Shown: positions 1-9,800 of the stretch, piece after piece
How the letters are laid out: the number at the start of each line of letters is the position of its first letter
Position numbering within the stretch: the first letter of the stretch is position 1
Source: Aquarana catesbeiana
Taxonomy: Eukaryota > Chordata > Amphibia > Anura > Ranidae
DNA: 64,000 nucleotides
Reading direction: 5' to 3'
NCBI RefSeq assembly: GCF_042186555.1
Contig: NC_133334.1
Location: 23,815,280-23,879,279 of the forward strand
Notes under the pieces: model-generated
Told to the model about the DNA's origin: nothing
Database searches by the model: none
Seen by the model: only the letters and a program-made list of their open reading frames with translations
Made by a program: the position numbers and the translations under genes

Positions 1-87
1 GGCTCCATTCACACTGCTGCAACCCCAAACTCAGGCAACTTGCTTGTGATTTCCTTGAGACTTGCTTGCGACTTTCGTGATTTAACA

Positions 88-309
88 TTAAAGCAGAAGT
101 AAACCCATCCATAAAACTATTTCATTTACGGCACGTGCCGGAAGTGTAACACTCCCATTGGTTGTGCTCTCAACCAAACTGTCAAACCATCCAATGGCTG
201 GTGGCATAACTGATCACATGTGCAGCATCATGGCAGTTGTAGATTAAACAGAGGTAAAGATGGCAGCTTCCTTGGCTGAAAACGATAGGAGGGTTTACTT
301 ACACTTTAA
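88..309. mobile_element. MITE-like element with inverted ends
   Basis: The ends are inverted copies of each other: TTAAAGCAGAAGTAAACCC at 88-106 and its near reverse complement at 291-309. The interior has a smaller inverted repeat around CCATTGG/CCAATGG (about 149-205). No coding sequence is present. The right end shares its TTAA (306-309) with the next element, so the two abut. Bases 1-87 hold part of another repeat with a TTCACAC motif and nothing else recognisable. The non-autonomous DNA-element call is inferred from the termini. Confidence 0.55.
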
Positions 310-1250
310 CTACTTCAGCCCCAGAAGATTTGGCTGCTCAATGACCAGAGAATTTTTTATTTTTTTTGCGATAAAGCACTGTGTCGCTTTAACTGACAAT
401 TGCGCGGTCGTGCAACACTGTACCCAAAACACTGTAACAAAATTGACGTCCTTTTTTCTCCCACAAATAGAACTTACTTTTGGTGGTATTTGATCATCTC
501 TGCGGTTTTTATTTTTTGCGCTATAAACAAAAAAAGAGCGACAATTTAGAAAAAAATCACAATATTTTGTACTTTTTGCTATTATAAATATCCCCAATTG
601 TTTTTTCTCAGTTTAGGCCGGTATGTATTCTTCTACATATTTTTGGTAATAAAAATCACAATAAGCGTATATTGATTGGTTTGCGCAAAAGTTAAAGCGT
701 CTACAAAATAGGGGATAGATTTATGGCATTTTTCTTCTTCTTAATTTTTTTTTTTTTACTAGTAATGGCGCTGATCTGCGACTTTTTTTATCTTGACTGC
801 GATATTGCGGCGGACACTTTTCACACATTTTTGGGACGATTAACAATTATACGGCGATCACTGCTATAAAACTGCACTGATTACTATATAAATGTCACTG
901 GCAGGGAAGAGGTGTGTTCTAACTGTGGGGGGATGGGACTGACTAGAGGGGATGACAGATCGTGGTTCCTAGCTATTAGGAACTCACGATCTGTCTCTCC
1001 TCACAGAACAGGGATGGGTGTGTGTTTACACATACCCAACCCTGTTCTGCCTCTTGTGCCCACGATCGCTTGTGTCCGGCAGCCACCGCGACCGTCGGCC
1101 ATGAGCGATCGGCACCCCTGCAGTGCAACGGGCGCGTGCGCGCACGCCTGCTATCCCGCTTAAAGGAGCTGACATACAGCTATGACGGCTCACGGGAACG
1201 CGCCGACCTGCCGCAGTATAATGAACGGTGGCTGGTCGGCAATCGGTTAA
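306..1250 (+). mobile_element. Family A element, full length, TTAA-flanked
   Basis: The element starts at TTAA (306-309) followed by CTACTTCAGCCCC and ends in CGGTTAA (1244-1250). It therefore has TTAACYACTT-type inverted ends and TTAA at both borders, a layout compatible with piggyBac-type target choice (inference). The core includes GACAATTGCGCGGTCGTGC near 395 and a T-rich middle. Two hairpins lie near the 3' end, at 954-995 and 1004-1049, each with about 18-bp arms. Other copies or fragments occur at 8380-8687, 20135-20490, 21530-21735, 45740-47559, 47977-48960 and 54715-55840. No ORF is credible. Confidence 0.75.
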
Positions 1251-1321
1251 CAATTTTTGGGACTTAACAGAAAACTAGCGCAGGAACCTTCTATTTTCGT
1301 TATTGCAACTTCAGTCGCAAT

Positions 1322-2775
1322 GGGCCCTGGGATCAGTGGGAAGGGCCCCTGGCTCAGAGGAAAGGGCCCTGGGATCAGTGGGATGGGGCCCTGGCTCAGA
1401 GGAAAGGGCCCTGGGATCAGTGGGAAGGGTGCCTGGGCTCAGAGGAAAGGGCCCTGGAAACAGTGGGAAGGGCCCCTGATTCAGAGGAAAGGGCCCTGGG
1501 ATCAGTGGGAAGGGCCCCTGGCTCAGTGGGAAGGGCCCCTGATTCAGAGGAAAGGGCCCTCGGATCAGTGGGAAGGGTGCCTGGGCTCAGAGGAAGGGGC
1601 CCTGGGATCAGAGGGAAGGGTGCCTGGGCTCAGAGGAAAGGGCCCTGGAAACAGTAGGAAGGGCCCCTGGCTCAGAGGAAAGGGCCCTGGGATCAGTGGG
1701 AAGGGTCCCTGGCTCAGTGGGAAGGGCCCCTGACTCAGAGGAAAGGGCCCTGGGATCAGTGGGAAGGGTGCCTGGGCTCAGAGGAAAGGGCCCTGGGATC
1801 AGTGGGAAGGGTTCCTGGGCTCCGAGGAAAGGGCCCTGGGATCAGTGGGAAGGGTGCCTGGGCTCAGAGGAAAGGGCCCTGCGATCAGTAGGAAGGGTGT
1901 CTGGGCTCAGAGGAAAGGGCCCTGGGATCAGTCGGAAGGGCCCCTAGCTCAGAGGAAAGGGCCCTTGGATCAGTGGGAAGGGTGCCTGGGCTCAGAGGTA
2001 AGGGCCCTGGGATCAGTGGGAAGGGTGCCTGGGCTCAGAGGTTAGGGCCCTGGGATCAGTGGGAAGGGCCCCTGGCTCAGAGGAAAGGGCCCTGGGATCA
2101 GTGGGAAGGGCCCCTGGCTCAAAGGAAAGGGCCCTGGGATCAGTGGGAAGGGCCCCTGGCTCAGAGGAAAGGGCCCTGGGATCAGTGGGAAGGGCCCCTG
2201 GCTCAGAGAAAAGGGCCCTGGGATCAGTGGGAAGGGCCCCTGGGATCAGTGGGAAGGGCCCCTGGGATCAGTGGGAAGGGCCCCTGGCTCAGTGGGAAGG
2301 GCCCTGGGATCAGTGGGAAGGGCCCCTGGCTCAGTGGGAAGGGCCCCTGGCTCAGTGGAAAGGGCCCCTGGCTCATAGGAAAGGGCCCTGGGATCAGTGG
2401 GAAGGGCCCCTGGCTCAGAGAAAAGGGCCCTGGGATCAGTGGGAAGGGCCCTGGGATCAGTGGGAAGGGCCCCTGGCTCAAAGGAAAGGGCCCTGGGATC
2501 AGTGGGAAGGGCCCCTGGCTCAGAGGAAAGGGCCCTGGGATCAGTGGGAAGGGCCCCTGGCTCAGAGAAAAGGGCCCTGGGATCAGTGGGAAGGGCCCCT
2601 GGGATCAGTGGGAAGGGCCCCTGGGATCAGTGGGAAGGGCCCCTGGGATCAGTGGGAAGGGCCCCTGGGATCAGTGGGAAGGGCCCCTGGCTCAGTGGGA
2701 AGGGCCCTGGGATCAGTGGGAAGGGCCCTGGGATCAGTGGGAAGGACCCCTGGCTCAAAGGAAAGGGCCCTGGGA
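1322..2775. repeat. 21/42-bp GC-rich minisatellite, about 35 double units
   Basis: Two related 21-bp half units alternate, one built on GGGATCAGTGGGAA and the other on GGCTCAGAGGAAA, each flanked by GGGCCC. The downstream third is the most homogeneous. Runs of GGG occur every few bases and meet the usual G-quadruplex spacing rule. Because the period is a multiple of three, all frames stay open for long stretches; the 290-codon frame at 1973-2845 is a by-product and not a gene. Confidence 0.95.
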
Positions 2776-2794
2776 GCGATGTAAATGGCCCCAA

Positions 2795-2865
2795 CTGTCA
2801 CGGGGGGGGCCGGGCCTTTCATGGTTTCTTGCATCGGGGCCCTGAAGGTTCTAGTTACGCCTCTG
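2795..2865 (+). mobile_element. hAT-like element, right-end fragment
   Basis: The terminus TAGTTACGCCTCTG (2852-2865) matches the right end of the complete element at 10727-11333 (TAGTTACGCCCCTG), and both are preceded by GGGGCCC-rich sequence. No matching left end was found before 1322. The adjoining minisatellite may have arisen within this element, whose interior also contains GGGCCC motifs (inference). Confidence 0.5.
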
Positions 2866-3746
2866 GGCAGATGTGTACCTGCATTTATACATACAACCTA
2901 CACTCAGTCCTAAAGTATCGCATCAGATGAAAAACACTGCGTTGGTTTGGAAATCTGTTCTTAGAACATAACATGTTTACTTTGTTGTTCTAAAAATTTT
3001 CTCAGCAAGCAAAAAAAAAAAAAATCTGAAAAGTTGCCAATTTACAGGGTTGTCAAGCTAACTCACTGGCAGGTGATCTGGGCAAAAGAATCTTCCATGT
3101 TTCAGAGATCTATAATTCTAAAATCGCTTTTAATTCGTGCAAACTTTTTTTTTTTTTTTCTTTAAAATGAGAAAGTTACAAAATGCGGCCTAACATTGAA
3201 AAACGAACTCGTGCATCTTCTATAGATTTCCTTTTCAACTGTCTGCGCTCTTTCCGTAAAACGCGTTTTTTGATCTCTGGCCTCCTCTGTGAATAGAAAC
3301 ATCATCCACTTTCTTCTCTGTATATTCTGATTTCCGCGCTTTGAAGGGGAGAAGAAAGGGATGACTTTAGTGCTGTAAAACGTAAGTCTAAGGGACGGCA
3401 GGGTCCGCACGTTGATCAAAGGCCCCCCTTCCCATTACAGCGTCCCTCAACGAAACAGCGAGGAGGCTTTTCTAAATGCTTTCAGTCAGGCCCTTAAATG
3501 AAACGAGCAGGAATCGGGGGGTTAAGTAAACGAGGAGCGATTCTATACCTTAACTTTCAAGAGAATAAAGTACAGCCTGAATTATTAATGGGCCTTTTAC
3601 CAAATGCCCCTATTCACATCCCGAAATTGCTCCATTAAATTTGAACAGCAGCTAAAACTTTTTTTGGGTTTTAAAAAAAAAAGGAAGGTTTTAAACCTCT
3701 GTCAGGTCTTGACTGTATTCTAATTGTGGAGATTTTCAAATGTGTG
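2866..3746. other. Apparently single-copy stretch, no gene seen
   Basis: I see no repeat family, splice-like ORF or RNA gene here. There are short A and T runs near 3009-3022 and 3147-3159. The segment 3550-3660 (AATTATTAATGGGCC-type, A+T-rich with scattered CpG) resembles the other candidate conserved non-coding islands in this window. The function is unknown. Confidence 0.4.
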
Positions 3747-3901
3747 GTTGCCAGTTGGGTTGCACCGATGTGCAAATGCTCCAATGCTTAATCCGATACC
3801 TGGGAAAGAAGAGGCATCACTCCTGGAAGTCAGTGGGCGGAGAGGGCGTCAACAACACGCTGGCAGGGAAGCTGGCAGGGGCGCAGCAGCTATGTTCCCA
3901 A

Positions 3902-4212
3902 TGTTCTGTCAGAATGGACGATCTGTCACATTCGGTAACGGAAGTGACGTTCCGTCAGAACACAGTGACGCCCATCTTGGAAGACCCTGCACTTGGCCGC
4001 TGCAGTCAGAAGGTGGCGGTGGACATCGTGGTACACCCAGCCCTTGGAGTTCACTAACTCTATGGGCTGGGTGTAACAAGATGTCTGCTGCTGCCTTCTG
4101 ACTGTATCCTTACTACGGCTGAGTGTGGGGTGTACCAAGATGGGCGTTGCAGTGTTCTGACGGAGTGTCACTTTGTTACCGAATATGATGGGTCGCTGAT
4201 TCTGACAGAACA
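3902..4212. mobile_element. Palindromic foldback element nested in the hAT-like element
   Basis: Two arms of about 150 bp are imperfect reverse complements, meeting near 4057. The outermost 14 bases, TGTTCTGTCAGAAT and ATTCTGACAGAACA, match exactly. Other matched blocks include GCCCATCTTGG and ACACCCAGCCC. There is no coding capacity. I could not define a clear target duplication. Confidence 0.75.
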
Positions 4213-4265
4213 GGCACTTGTCTGTCTTGCTAGCAGAATTGAATCCTTTAAATATTAGTTGTCTC

Positions 4266-4590
4266 CATTGTGCCAGCCAAGTGCCAATCAGTGCTGCCTT
4301 TCAGTGCCTGCCAATCAGTGCTGTGCTGTCCATTGGTGCCCATCAGTCAGTGCCACCAATCAGTGCTCATCAGTGCCACCTATCAGTTCAGTGCCCATCA
4401 GTACTGCATATTAGTGCCACCCCATCAGTGCCGCCTCATCAATGCCCATCAGCGTCGCCTCATCAGTGCCTAACAGTACCAGCTAATCCTATCAGTGCTG
4501 CATATTCGTGCCTCCTCATCAGTGCCACCCCATCAGTGAAGTCTTTCAGTTCCCATCAGTGCAGCCTCATCAGCGCACATCAGTGAAGAA
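4266..4590. repeat. Decamer minisatellite (CATCAGTGCC)
   Basis: CATCAGTGCC and close variants recur with spacing of about 10-20 bp. The same motif in the opposite orientation makes up the much larger array at 59935-61280, which sits in an unrelated element. The short open frames here are a by-product. Confidence 0.8.
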
Positions 4591-4796
4591 GAAAAAATGT
4601 ACTTATTTACAAAAAAAGTTGACAGAAACGAAGAGAAACGTTCACATGACATTAAAAAAAAAAGTATCGGTATCGGTACTTGTACTTGGTCCGAAAAGTG
4701 ATATCGGTGCAACCCTAGTTACCAGGATAGGAAGTTATTGAACATTTTTTGGGGGATGCAAACAACAGAACGTTGACATGGCTATATTAAAATTCT

Positions 4797-5745
4797 GTCA
4801 CACTCTATACAATGAACTCTTCAACCCTGACCTGATCATAATACTATTCTATTACACTCTATACCAGCCTTTCTCAAACTTTTCAACACAGAGGAACCCT
4901 TAAATAAGTTTCTGGTCTCAAGGAACCAATGGTAAAAACTACTATATCCACAAGTCATGATACATTGGTGTGATGGTCATTGGGAAGAATTACTCCCTTA
5001 CAGGTATCTAAAAAGATCAATGGTATCATTGGGAACTTATTTGAGAGGCAGAAATTGCTCATTGCTCCAGGAACCCCGAGCAACCTATGGAGGAACCCTG
5101 GTTGAGAAACCCTGCTCTATACATAGAACATTACATGTCCAACATGACCCACCACTGGACATGATCATAATACAATTCTATTACACTCTATACATAGAAC
5201 ACTACACCTCCAACATGGCCCACCACTGGACATGATCAATATACAATTCTATTACACTCTATACATAGAACACTACACCTCCAACATGGCCCACCACTGG
5301 ACATGATCATAATACAATTCTATTACACTCTATACATAGAACACTACACCCTCCAACATGGCCCACCACTGGACATGATCATCATACAATTCTATTACAC
5401 TCTATACATAGAACACTACACCTCCAACATGGCCCACCACTGGACATGATCATAATACAATTCTATTACACTCTATACATAGAACACTACACCCTCCAAC
5501 ATGGCCCACCACTGGACATGATCATCATACAATTCTATTACACTCTATACATAGAACACTACACCCCCCCAACATGGCCCACCACTGGACATAACTATAA
5601 TACAATTCTATTACACTCTATACATAGAACACTACACCCCCAACATGACCAACCACTGGACATGATCATAATACAATTCTATTACACTCTATACATAGAA
5701 CACTACACACCTCCAACATGACCCACCACTGGACACAATCATAGT
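4797..5745. repeat. 71-bp tandem array, interrupted
   Basis: The unit runs ATTACACTCTATACATAGAA...CAACATGGCCCACCACTGG...CAATTCT. Starts at 5180 and 5251 give a 71-bp period. About eight closely similar units lie at 5115-5745 and a more diverged one at 4797-4864. A hAT-like element (4865-5114) is inserted between them. Confidence 0.9.
4865..5114. mobile_element. hAT-like MITE with perfect 8-bp target duplication
   Basis: The element begins CAGCCTTTCTCAAAC and ends GGTTGAGAAACCCTG. CTCTATAC flanks both sides (4857-4864 and 5115-5122). The target is a unit of the 71-bp array, whose sister units show the empty site. It is 250 bp and non-coding. Confidence 0.88.
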
Positions 5746-5925
5746 ATAGGCTTCTGATAGGTGATCCTTAATAATATGGTACACAATTCCTTTTCCATAA
5801 TGATTTAGACTTTCGGCAGCTGTTCTAATATCCAAAGCACACACCAGCTCATTCTCGGTATGATGAGTTATGGTGGCCTTTTTAGTGCCATCAGAATCCA
5901 GCACCGAAGGGTTGAAACATGGAGA
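5735..5925 (-). other. Protein-like open stretch, unrecognised
   Basis: Read on the minus strand this gives a non-repetitive peptide of about 60 residues with ordinary amino-acid composition, including the strings SDGTKKATITHHTENE and AAESLNHYGKGIVYHI. There is no ATG start: the frame stays open upstream of the GTG at 5902-5904. It runs downstream into the 71-bp array at about 5740, where composition changes. It could be a decayed exon, a retrocopy fragment or a piece of a transposon protein. I do not recognise the family, and chance cannot be excluded at this length. Confidence 0.3.
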
Positions 5926-5929
5926 AAAA

Positions 5930-6860
5930 TTGACCTAACAATGGTGCCCTGTAGTTATTATTTACGAATCCCCTTTTATAATTTATGTTCATGGCTGTGT
6001 ATCCCCCAGACAAGCGTCGGTGACAGCGGTAAATATCTTTCTGAGGCTCTGAATGCGTCCGTGAATGAGACGTTACCCTAGGAGTGATTGATACAGAACA
6101 GTGGCGTACAAATCTCCTATTTTTTTTCCTCCGGAGATCTACAGAATAAAACTGTTCATTTTCCATTCAGCTGACCTCTCTTCCCTTTTAAGCTCTTCAA
6201 GTCGGCTCATTCCTCCCGTTCGGCTCTTGTTAGAGGCGGTGAGATTTATGCTTTGGTGTCCGGTTAGGGCTACTATAATTCAGCAAGCGAGCCATCACGC
6301 CGGGCCTAACTGCAAATAAAAAATATCTTCATGTAAATTTTACAAGATCCGGCGCGGTGGTGGTCGTGAATAATGATCAGCCGGAGAGCGCGGGTCATTA
6401 GCTACGAGGTTTTTGCCAGCCCACTTAAAATTAATTAATCTCTGAAGTAATCTCAGCTGTGAGGAATCAAATTTTTGCTATTTTTTTTTTTTTTGCAATC
6501 TCCAAAACAAAAAATAAAAATAAAAGAATACATCTGTACCATTAAAATAAATGCAAGTGGACCAGCAAATGGTTTCACAGCGGCATAAAAACAACAATAC
6601 TCATCAGTCGATTTAGTTATTCACTCTTCAAATTTCCATTTCATAAAAGTGCCGAAGCACGTAGCAAGTATGTAGGACAATACGTGCCGGAGATGAATAA
6701 TGTCTGATTGTTGGTGATCGGGATAATGGAACCAAATACCCGTATTATTTGCATTTTTTTTCAAGGTCAAAGAAGTTTTGGACTTTTATATTTCTAATTT
6801 TTCTGTTAAATTGTGTTTGTATTTTATTCACGTCCCCATTCAATTGATAATTAGCCTGTC
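5930..6860. other. Single-copy island, candidate conserved non-coding DNA
   Basis: No repeat family is recognised. The stretch contains TTAATTAAT near 6431, several ATAATGATCA-like motifs and retained CpGs (GGCGCGGTGG, GAGAGCGCGG). A T run lies at about 6481-6494. The segment 6600-6760 is of similar character. There is no credible ORF. The regulatory role is an inference from composition only. Confidence 0.35.
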
Positions 6861-6872
6861 TATATTAAAATG

Positions 6873-7120
6873 AAAAGATCCATAAGCCACACCCATGTGC
6901 ATGAAGTGAGATGAATGGCATCCTCAGCCTGGTCTCCAGCCATGCCACGCCCCCACTGCATTTCATCTCTGCCGCTTAGAGCCTAATCATGGGGAGCTCC
7001 AAAGGGTGGAGCGAAATGCAGTGGGGGGCGTGGCCTGGCTGGAGACCGGGCTGAGGCTGCCATTCATCTCACTTCATGCACATGGGTCTTGCTTCATGAT
7101 ATGCGGCTTATGGATCTTTT
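6873..7120. mobile_element. Foldback (palindromic) element
   Basis: Arms of about 100 bp are inverted. The left arm begins AAAAGATCCATAAGCC and the right arm ends GGCTTATGGATCTTTT. Both carry CATGTGCATGAAGTGAGATG or its complement, and a GGCGTGGC-type block. The centre is near 6990. Non-coding. Confidence 0.8.
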
Positions 7121-7289
7121 CCTTTGACATTGCTGCAGCTTGGAGCTAGGACAATCTCTCTGCCCCTGCCTGCACAGCGGTCTAATTGGACTTTGCCTCT
7201 CTACCTGAGCAGCACCTAAATTTGGTCTTTTTGTGGTCATAGTCTGTCTATATATTCGTTTTTAAGTGAACCTGTGCCTAGACTGTGGC

Positions 7290-8016
7290 AGTTTTTTTTT
7301 TTTCAACAAGCCCTAACTCACCTCTGTAGCTGCAGGCACTGTGGATGTTCTTTTGGTGATGTGCAGTGTTGTTTTTGCGCCAAACCTATCTTTTGGAATC
7401 ATGGACAAAAAGTTCAACCTTGGTTTCATCAGACCAGAACACATTTTTCCACATGCATTTGAGAGACTTCAGATGTGTTTTTGCAAAATTTAGCCGAGCT
7501 TGGGTGTTTTTCTTCGTAAGAAAAGGCTTCCGTCTTGCCACTCTACCCCATAGCCCAGACATTTGAAGAATACGGGAGATTGTTGTCACATGTACCACAC
7601 AGCCAGTAATTGCCAGATATTCCTGCAGCTCCTTGTTGGCTGTAGGCCTCTTGGCAGCCTCCCTGACCAGTTTTCTTCTCATCTTTTTTATCAATTTTGG
7701 AGGGACGTCCAGTTCTTGGTAATGTCACTGGTGTGCCATATTTTCTCCACTTGATGATGACGGTCTTCACTGTGTTCCATGGTATATCTAATGCCTTGGC
7801 AATCTTTTGTACCCTTCTCCTGACTGATACCTTTTAACAATAAGATCCCTCTGATGCTTTTGGAAGCTCTCTGTGGACCATGGCTTTTGGAAGCTCTCTG
7901 TGGACCATGGCTTTTGGAAGCTCTCTGTGGACCATGGCTTTTGGAAGCTCTCTGTGGACCATGGCTTTTGGAAGCTCTCTGTGGACCATGGCTTTTGGAA
8001 GCTCTCTGCGGACCAT
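7290..8016 (-). pseudogene. Tc1-like transposase, broken
   Basis: This relic encoded a cut-and-paste DNA transposase acting on its own terminal repeats at TA sites. Read from right to left on the minus strand, the frames give an N-terminal block repeated in tandem (MVHRELPKA, 7834-8016), then DLIVKRYQSGEGY in a second frame (about 7805-7845). Next comes IAKALDIPWNTVKTVIIKW (helix-turn-helix, about 7735-7800), the linker GRPSKID, a second DNA-binding region ending KPFLTKKN, and VFWSDETKVELF (about 7400-7435) with the first catalytic aspartate. At least two frameshifts separate these blocks, one before the first helix-turn-helix and one after GRPSKID. The second aspartate and the third acidic residue are missing because the copy is truncated. 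Family members are usually about 340 residues; roughly half remains. The assignment is firm, and the copy is inactive. Confidence 0.88.
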
Positions 8017-8030
8017 GGCTTTTGCTGTAG
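7840..8030. repeat. 27-bp minisatellite within the transposase 5' end
   Basis: Seven near-identical units of TGGACCATGGCTTTTGGAAG plus CTCTCTG lie in tandem. The period is 27 bp, so each unit adds nine in-frame residues on the minus strand and includes an ATG. The last unit merges with the conserved transposase start region, so the repeat arose from the coding sequence itself. Confidence 0.92.
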
Positions 8031-8332
8031 GATGTGACTAAGAAAATGTCAGGAAAGACCTACTAGAACAGCTGAACATTATTTGAGGTTAAAGTTATTT
8101 GAACTTTATTTGAGGTTAATCAGAGGCACTTTAAATGATGGCAGGTGTGTACTGACTCCAATTTAACACGAGTTTGAATGTGATTGCTTAATTCTGAACA
8201 CAGCCACATCCCCAGTTATAAGAGCACACTTATACAACCACATTATTTTACTTTAACAGGGGAGTGTAGACTTTTTATATCCACTGTGTGTGTGAATGTA
8301 TATGTATGTAAAAAAAAAAATTTAAAAATTAT

Positions 8333-8337
<5 letters not shown>

Positions 8338-8366
<29 letters not shown>
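8338..8366. repeat. (AT)n microsatellite
   Basis: About 14 AT repeats. The tract lies at the same internal position of a family A copy (8380-8687) as the AT tracts at 46715-46771 and 48771-48832. Confidence 0.9.
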
Positions 8367-8368
<2 letters not shown>

Positions 8369-8379
8369 ACTGTATATAT

Positions 8380-8687
8380 TCCAAACTTTGTGGACTCTAA
8401 CTTTCCTACAGACTATACACCGATCTGGGTTATTTTCGCCAAAGAAATGTAGCAGAATACATTTTTGGCCTAAATGTATGAAGAAAGATTATTTATTTGC
8501 AAAATTTCCAGTGTTGAATAAATACCACCAAAAGAAAGCTCTATTTGTGTAAACAAAATGATACATATTTATTATGGGTGCAATGTTACATGACCGAGCA
8601 ATTGTCATTCAAAGTGTGACAGCGCTGAAAGCTGAAAATTGGCCTTGGCAGGAAGGGGGTGAGAGTGCCCAGTATTGAAGTGGTTAA
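8380..8687 (-). mobile_element. Family A element, fragment
   Basis: Minus-strand copy. TACCACCAAAAGAAAGCTC (8523-8541) and ATGTAGCAGAATACA match the core of the family A elements, and the end GAAGTGGTTAA (8677-8687) is the family terminus. The other end runs into the AT microsatellite. Confidence 0.7.
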
Positions 8688-8766
8688 ATTGTGACAGTGG
8701 GTGCGGGGAGAAGATACCCTGCCCATTGTCATGGGGAAGGGATAGGGGGAGGAGGAGGCAGGAGCT

Positions 8767-8819
8767 GGAACATGTTACATGTTCCACCCTAAATACAGGT
8801 GGAACATGTAACATGTTCC
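8767..8819. repeat. Double palindrome, 22-bp perfect arms
   Basis: Arms at 8767-8788 and 8798-8819 are exact reverse complements around a 9-base spacer. Each arm contains a perfect 19-bp palindrome, GGAACATGTTACATGTTCC or its equivalent, so the half-site GGAACATGT occurs four times in alternating orientation. Confidence 0.9.
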
Positions 8820-8913
8820 AAAGGTGAACTTTGCCTTTAAAGCAGTGGGATTCTTGCTGTTGAGCATCCTTGTGCATAGGAAATTGCATGAAAAAAAATG
8901 CCCAGGTGTGAAC

Positions 8914-8933
8914 GGGGGGGGGGGGGGGGGGGG
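8914..8933 (+). repeat. G homopolymer, 20 bases
   Basis: An uninterrupted run of 20 G. Comparable tracts of 16 or more C or G occur at 10798-10813, 22281-22296, 27192-27209, 31805-31820 and 51454-51473. Exact lengths may be unreliable in the assembly. Confidence 0.9.
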
Positions 8934-9179
8934 TCTTAAAAAATACACACTGCAGCTTCTCTTGTGCACATTGCAAATGACAAACTTTATTTATCAAAAT
9001 ACTTTTTGCTTAGACAGTCTGCAACTTCTCTGCTCTTGCTCATGTTATTTGATCCCCCAAGCAGGCGGAGTGATGCTTTAATCTCACACTCCCCAATGCA
9101 ACGCTTGGCCTTTGTATTTTTCGGTATCGATTTTTCTTTATTTTTTTTTTCTCCCGCTCTCTCCGGCCGTAAACAAGTT

Positions 9180-9800
9180 TGACAGTAAAACATCCTGACA
9201 GCCACGTCACCGTATTATTGCGAGCGGTTATGAATTTATGTTCTGGGAATATTGTCCACTCGCACGCGGCGATCATGAAAGAATTCCTAATTAGCCAAGG
9301 AATCCTTTTCTCCCTCCTAATTGCCTTGTTGACTGCAGCCGCCTCAGGTAAATTTATCGATGGCTTTCAGCTATTTTCCTTTGTCTCTGAAAAAGTAGAC
9401 TTTGTTCCAGGCAGCCAGATTAAATTATTTATGCTCTGTGAGCAGCGAGCATCGCCCCCAGCCCGGGTCCGTACTGCGGATCCATTAACGGGAAAGTACA
9501 CAGGAGCGCTTTTTTTAAGGAATATTAATTATCTTTGCTGGGAGTGCGAGATTGTGGTATTGATTGACGGGAGAGTGGGCCGGGGGCCCAAAGCGAGACC
9601 CGGCTCCCTGCCATTTTGGTTGTTTGGTCTGAAATTATGACCCTGAGAGGCTGAAGAGGACGGCATGTGCTTGTCTGAAAACCGAAAGACAAGTTATTTG
9701 GGGAGAAATCGCTAGAGGCAAGAGCCGATCGTCTCTGGGTGGAAAAGGGAAACTGATAACATTACATGACAGGGATTTTGATTGAGAACAGAAAGCTTTC
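9180..9800. other. Single-copy island, candidate conserved non-coding DNA
   Basis: No repeat is recognised. CpGs are frequent (CGAGCGG, CACGCGGCGATC), with AATTAGCC and TTAAATTATTTATG motifs. A 153-codon open frame (9179-9640) starts MTVKHPDSHV and has a hydrophobic segment, but I see no homology or splice context, so I treat it as chance. Confidence 0.35.

Larger units (their letters stand above)
3755..4717. mobile_element. Non-autonomous hAT-like element with 8-bp target duplication
   Basis: The inverted ends are TTGGGTTGCACCGAT (3755-3769) and ATCGGTGCAACCCTA (4703-4717), with one mismatch. They are flanked by GTTGCCAG (3747-3754) and GTTACCAG (4718-4725), an 8-bp target duplication with one mismatch, as expected for hAT elements. 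The interior holds a 311-bp palindromic element and a CATCAGTGCC minisatellite, with GTATCGGTAT-type sequence before the right end. No transposase is present. Confidence 0.8.
7285..8286 (-). mobile_element. Tc1/mariner-type transposon relic, 3'-truncated
   Basis: The 5' terminus is at the right, where the minus strand starts CAGTGGATATAAAAAGTC (ending at 8286). Moving left come a non-coding leader, the expanded 5' end of the transposase frame, two helix-turn-helix regions and the first catalytic block. The element stops near 7285, so the C-terminal half and the other terminal repeat are lost. Confidence 0.85.

Noticed and set aside
1004..1049. Hairpin as a transcription terminator
   Set aside because: A recurrent structural part of family A elements in a vertebrate genome; no adjoining gene.
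1973..2845. 290-codon open frame
   Set aside because: It lies wholly in the 21/42-bp minisatellite, whose period keeps all frames open. The peptide is a simple repeat.
8767..8819. p53 or glucocorticoid receptor response element
   Set aside because: Half-site spacing and the outer bases do not fit either consensus.
9179..9640. 153-codon frame with a hydrophobic stretch resembling a signal peptide
   Set aside because: No family signature or flanking exon. The hydrophobic stretch begins at an internal Met and is expected by chance in A+T-rich DNA.
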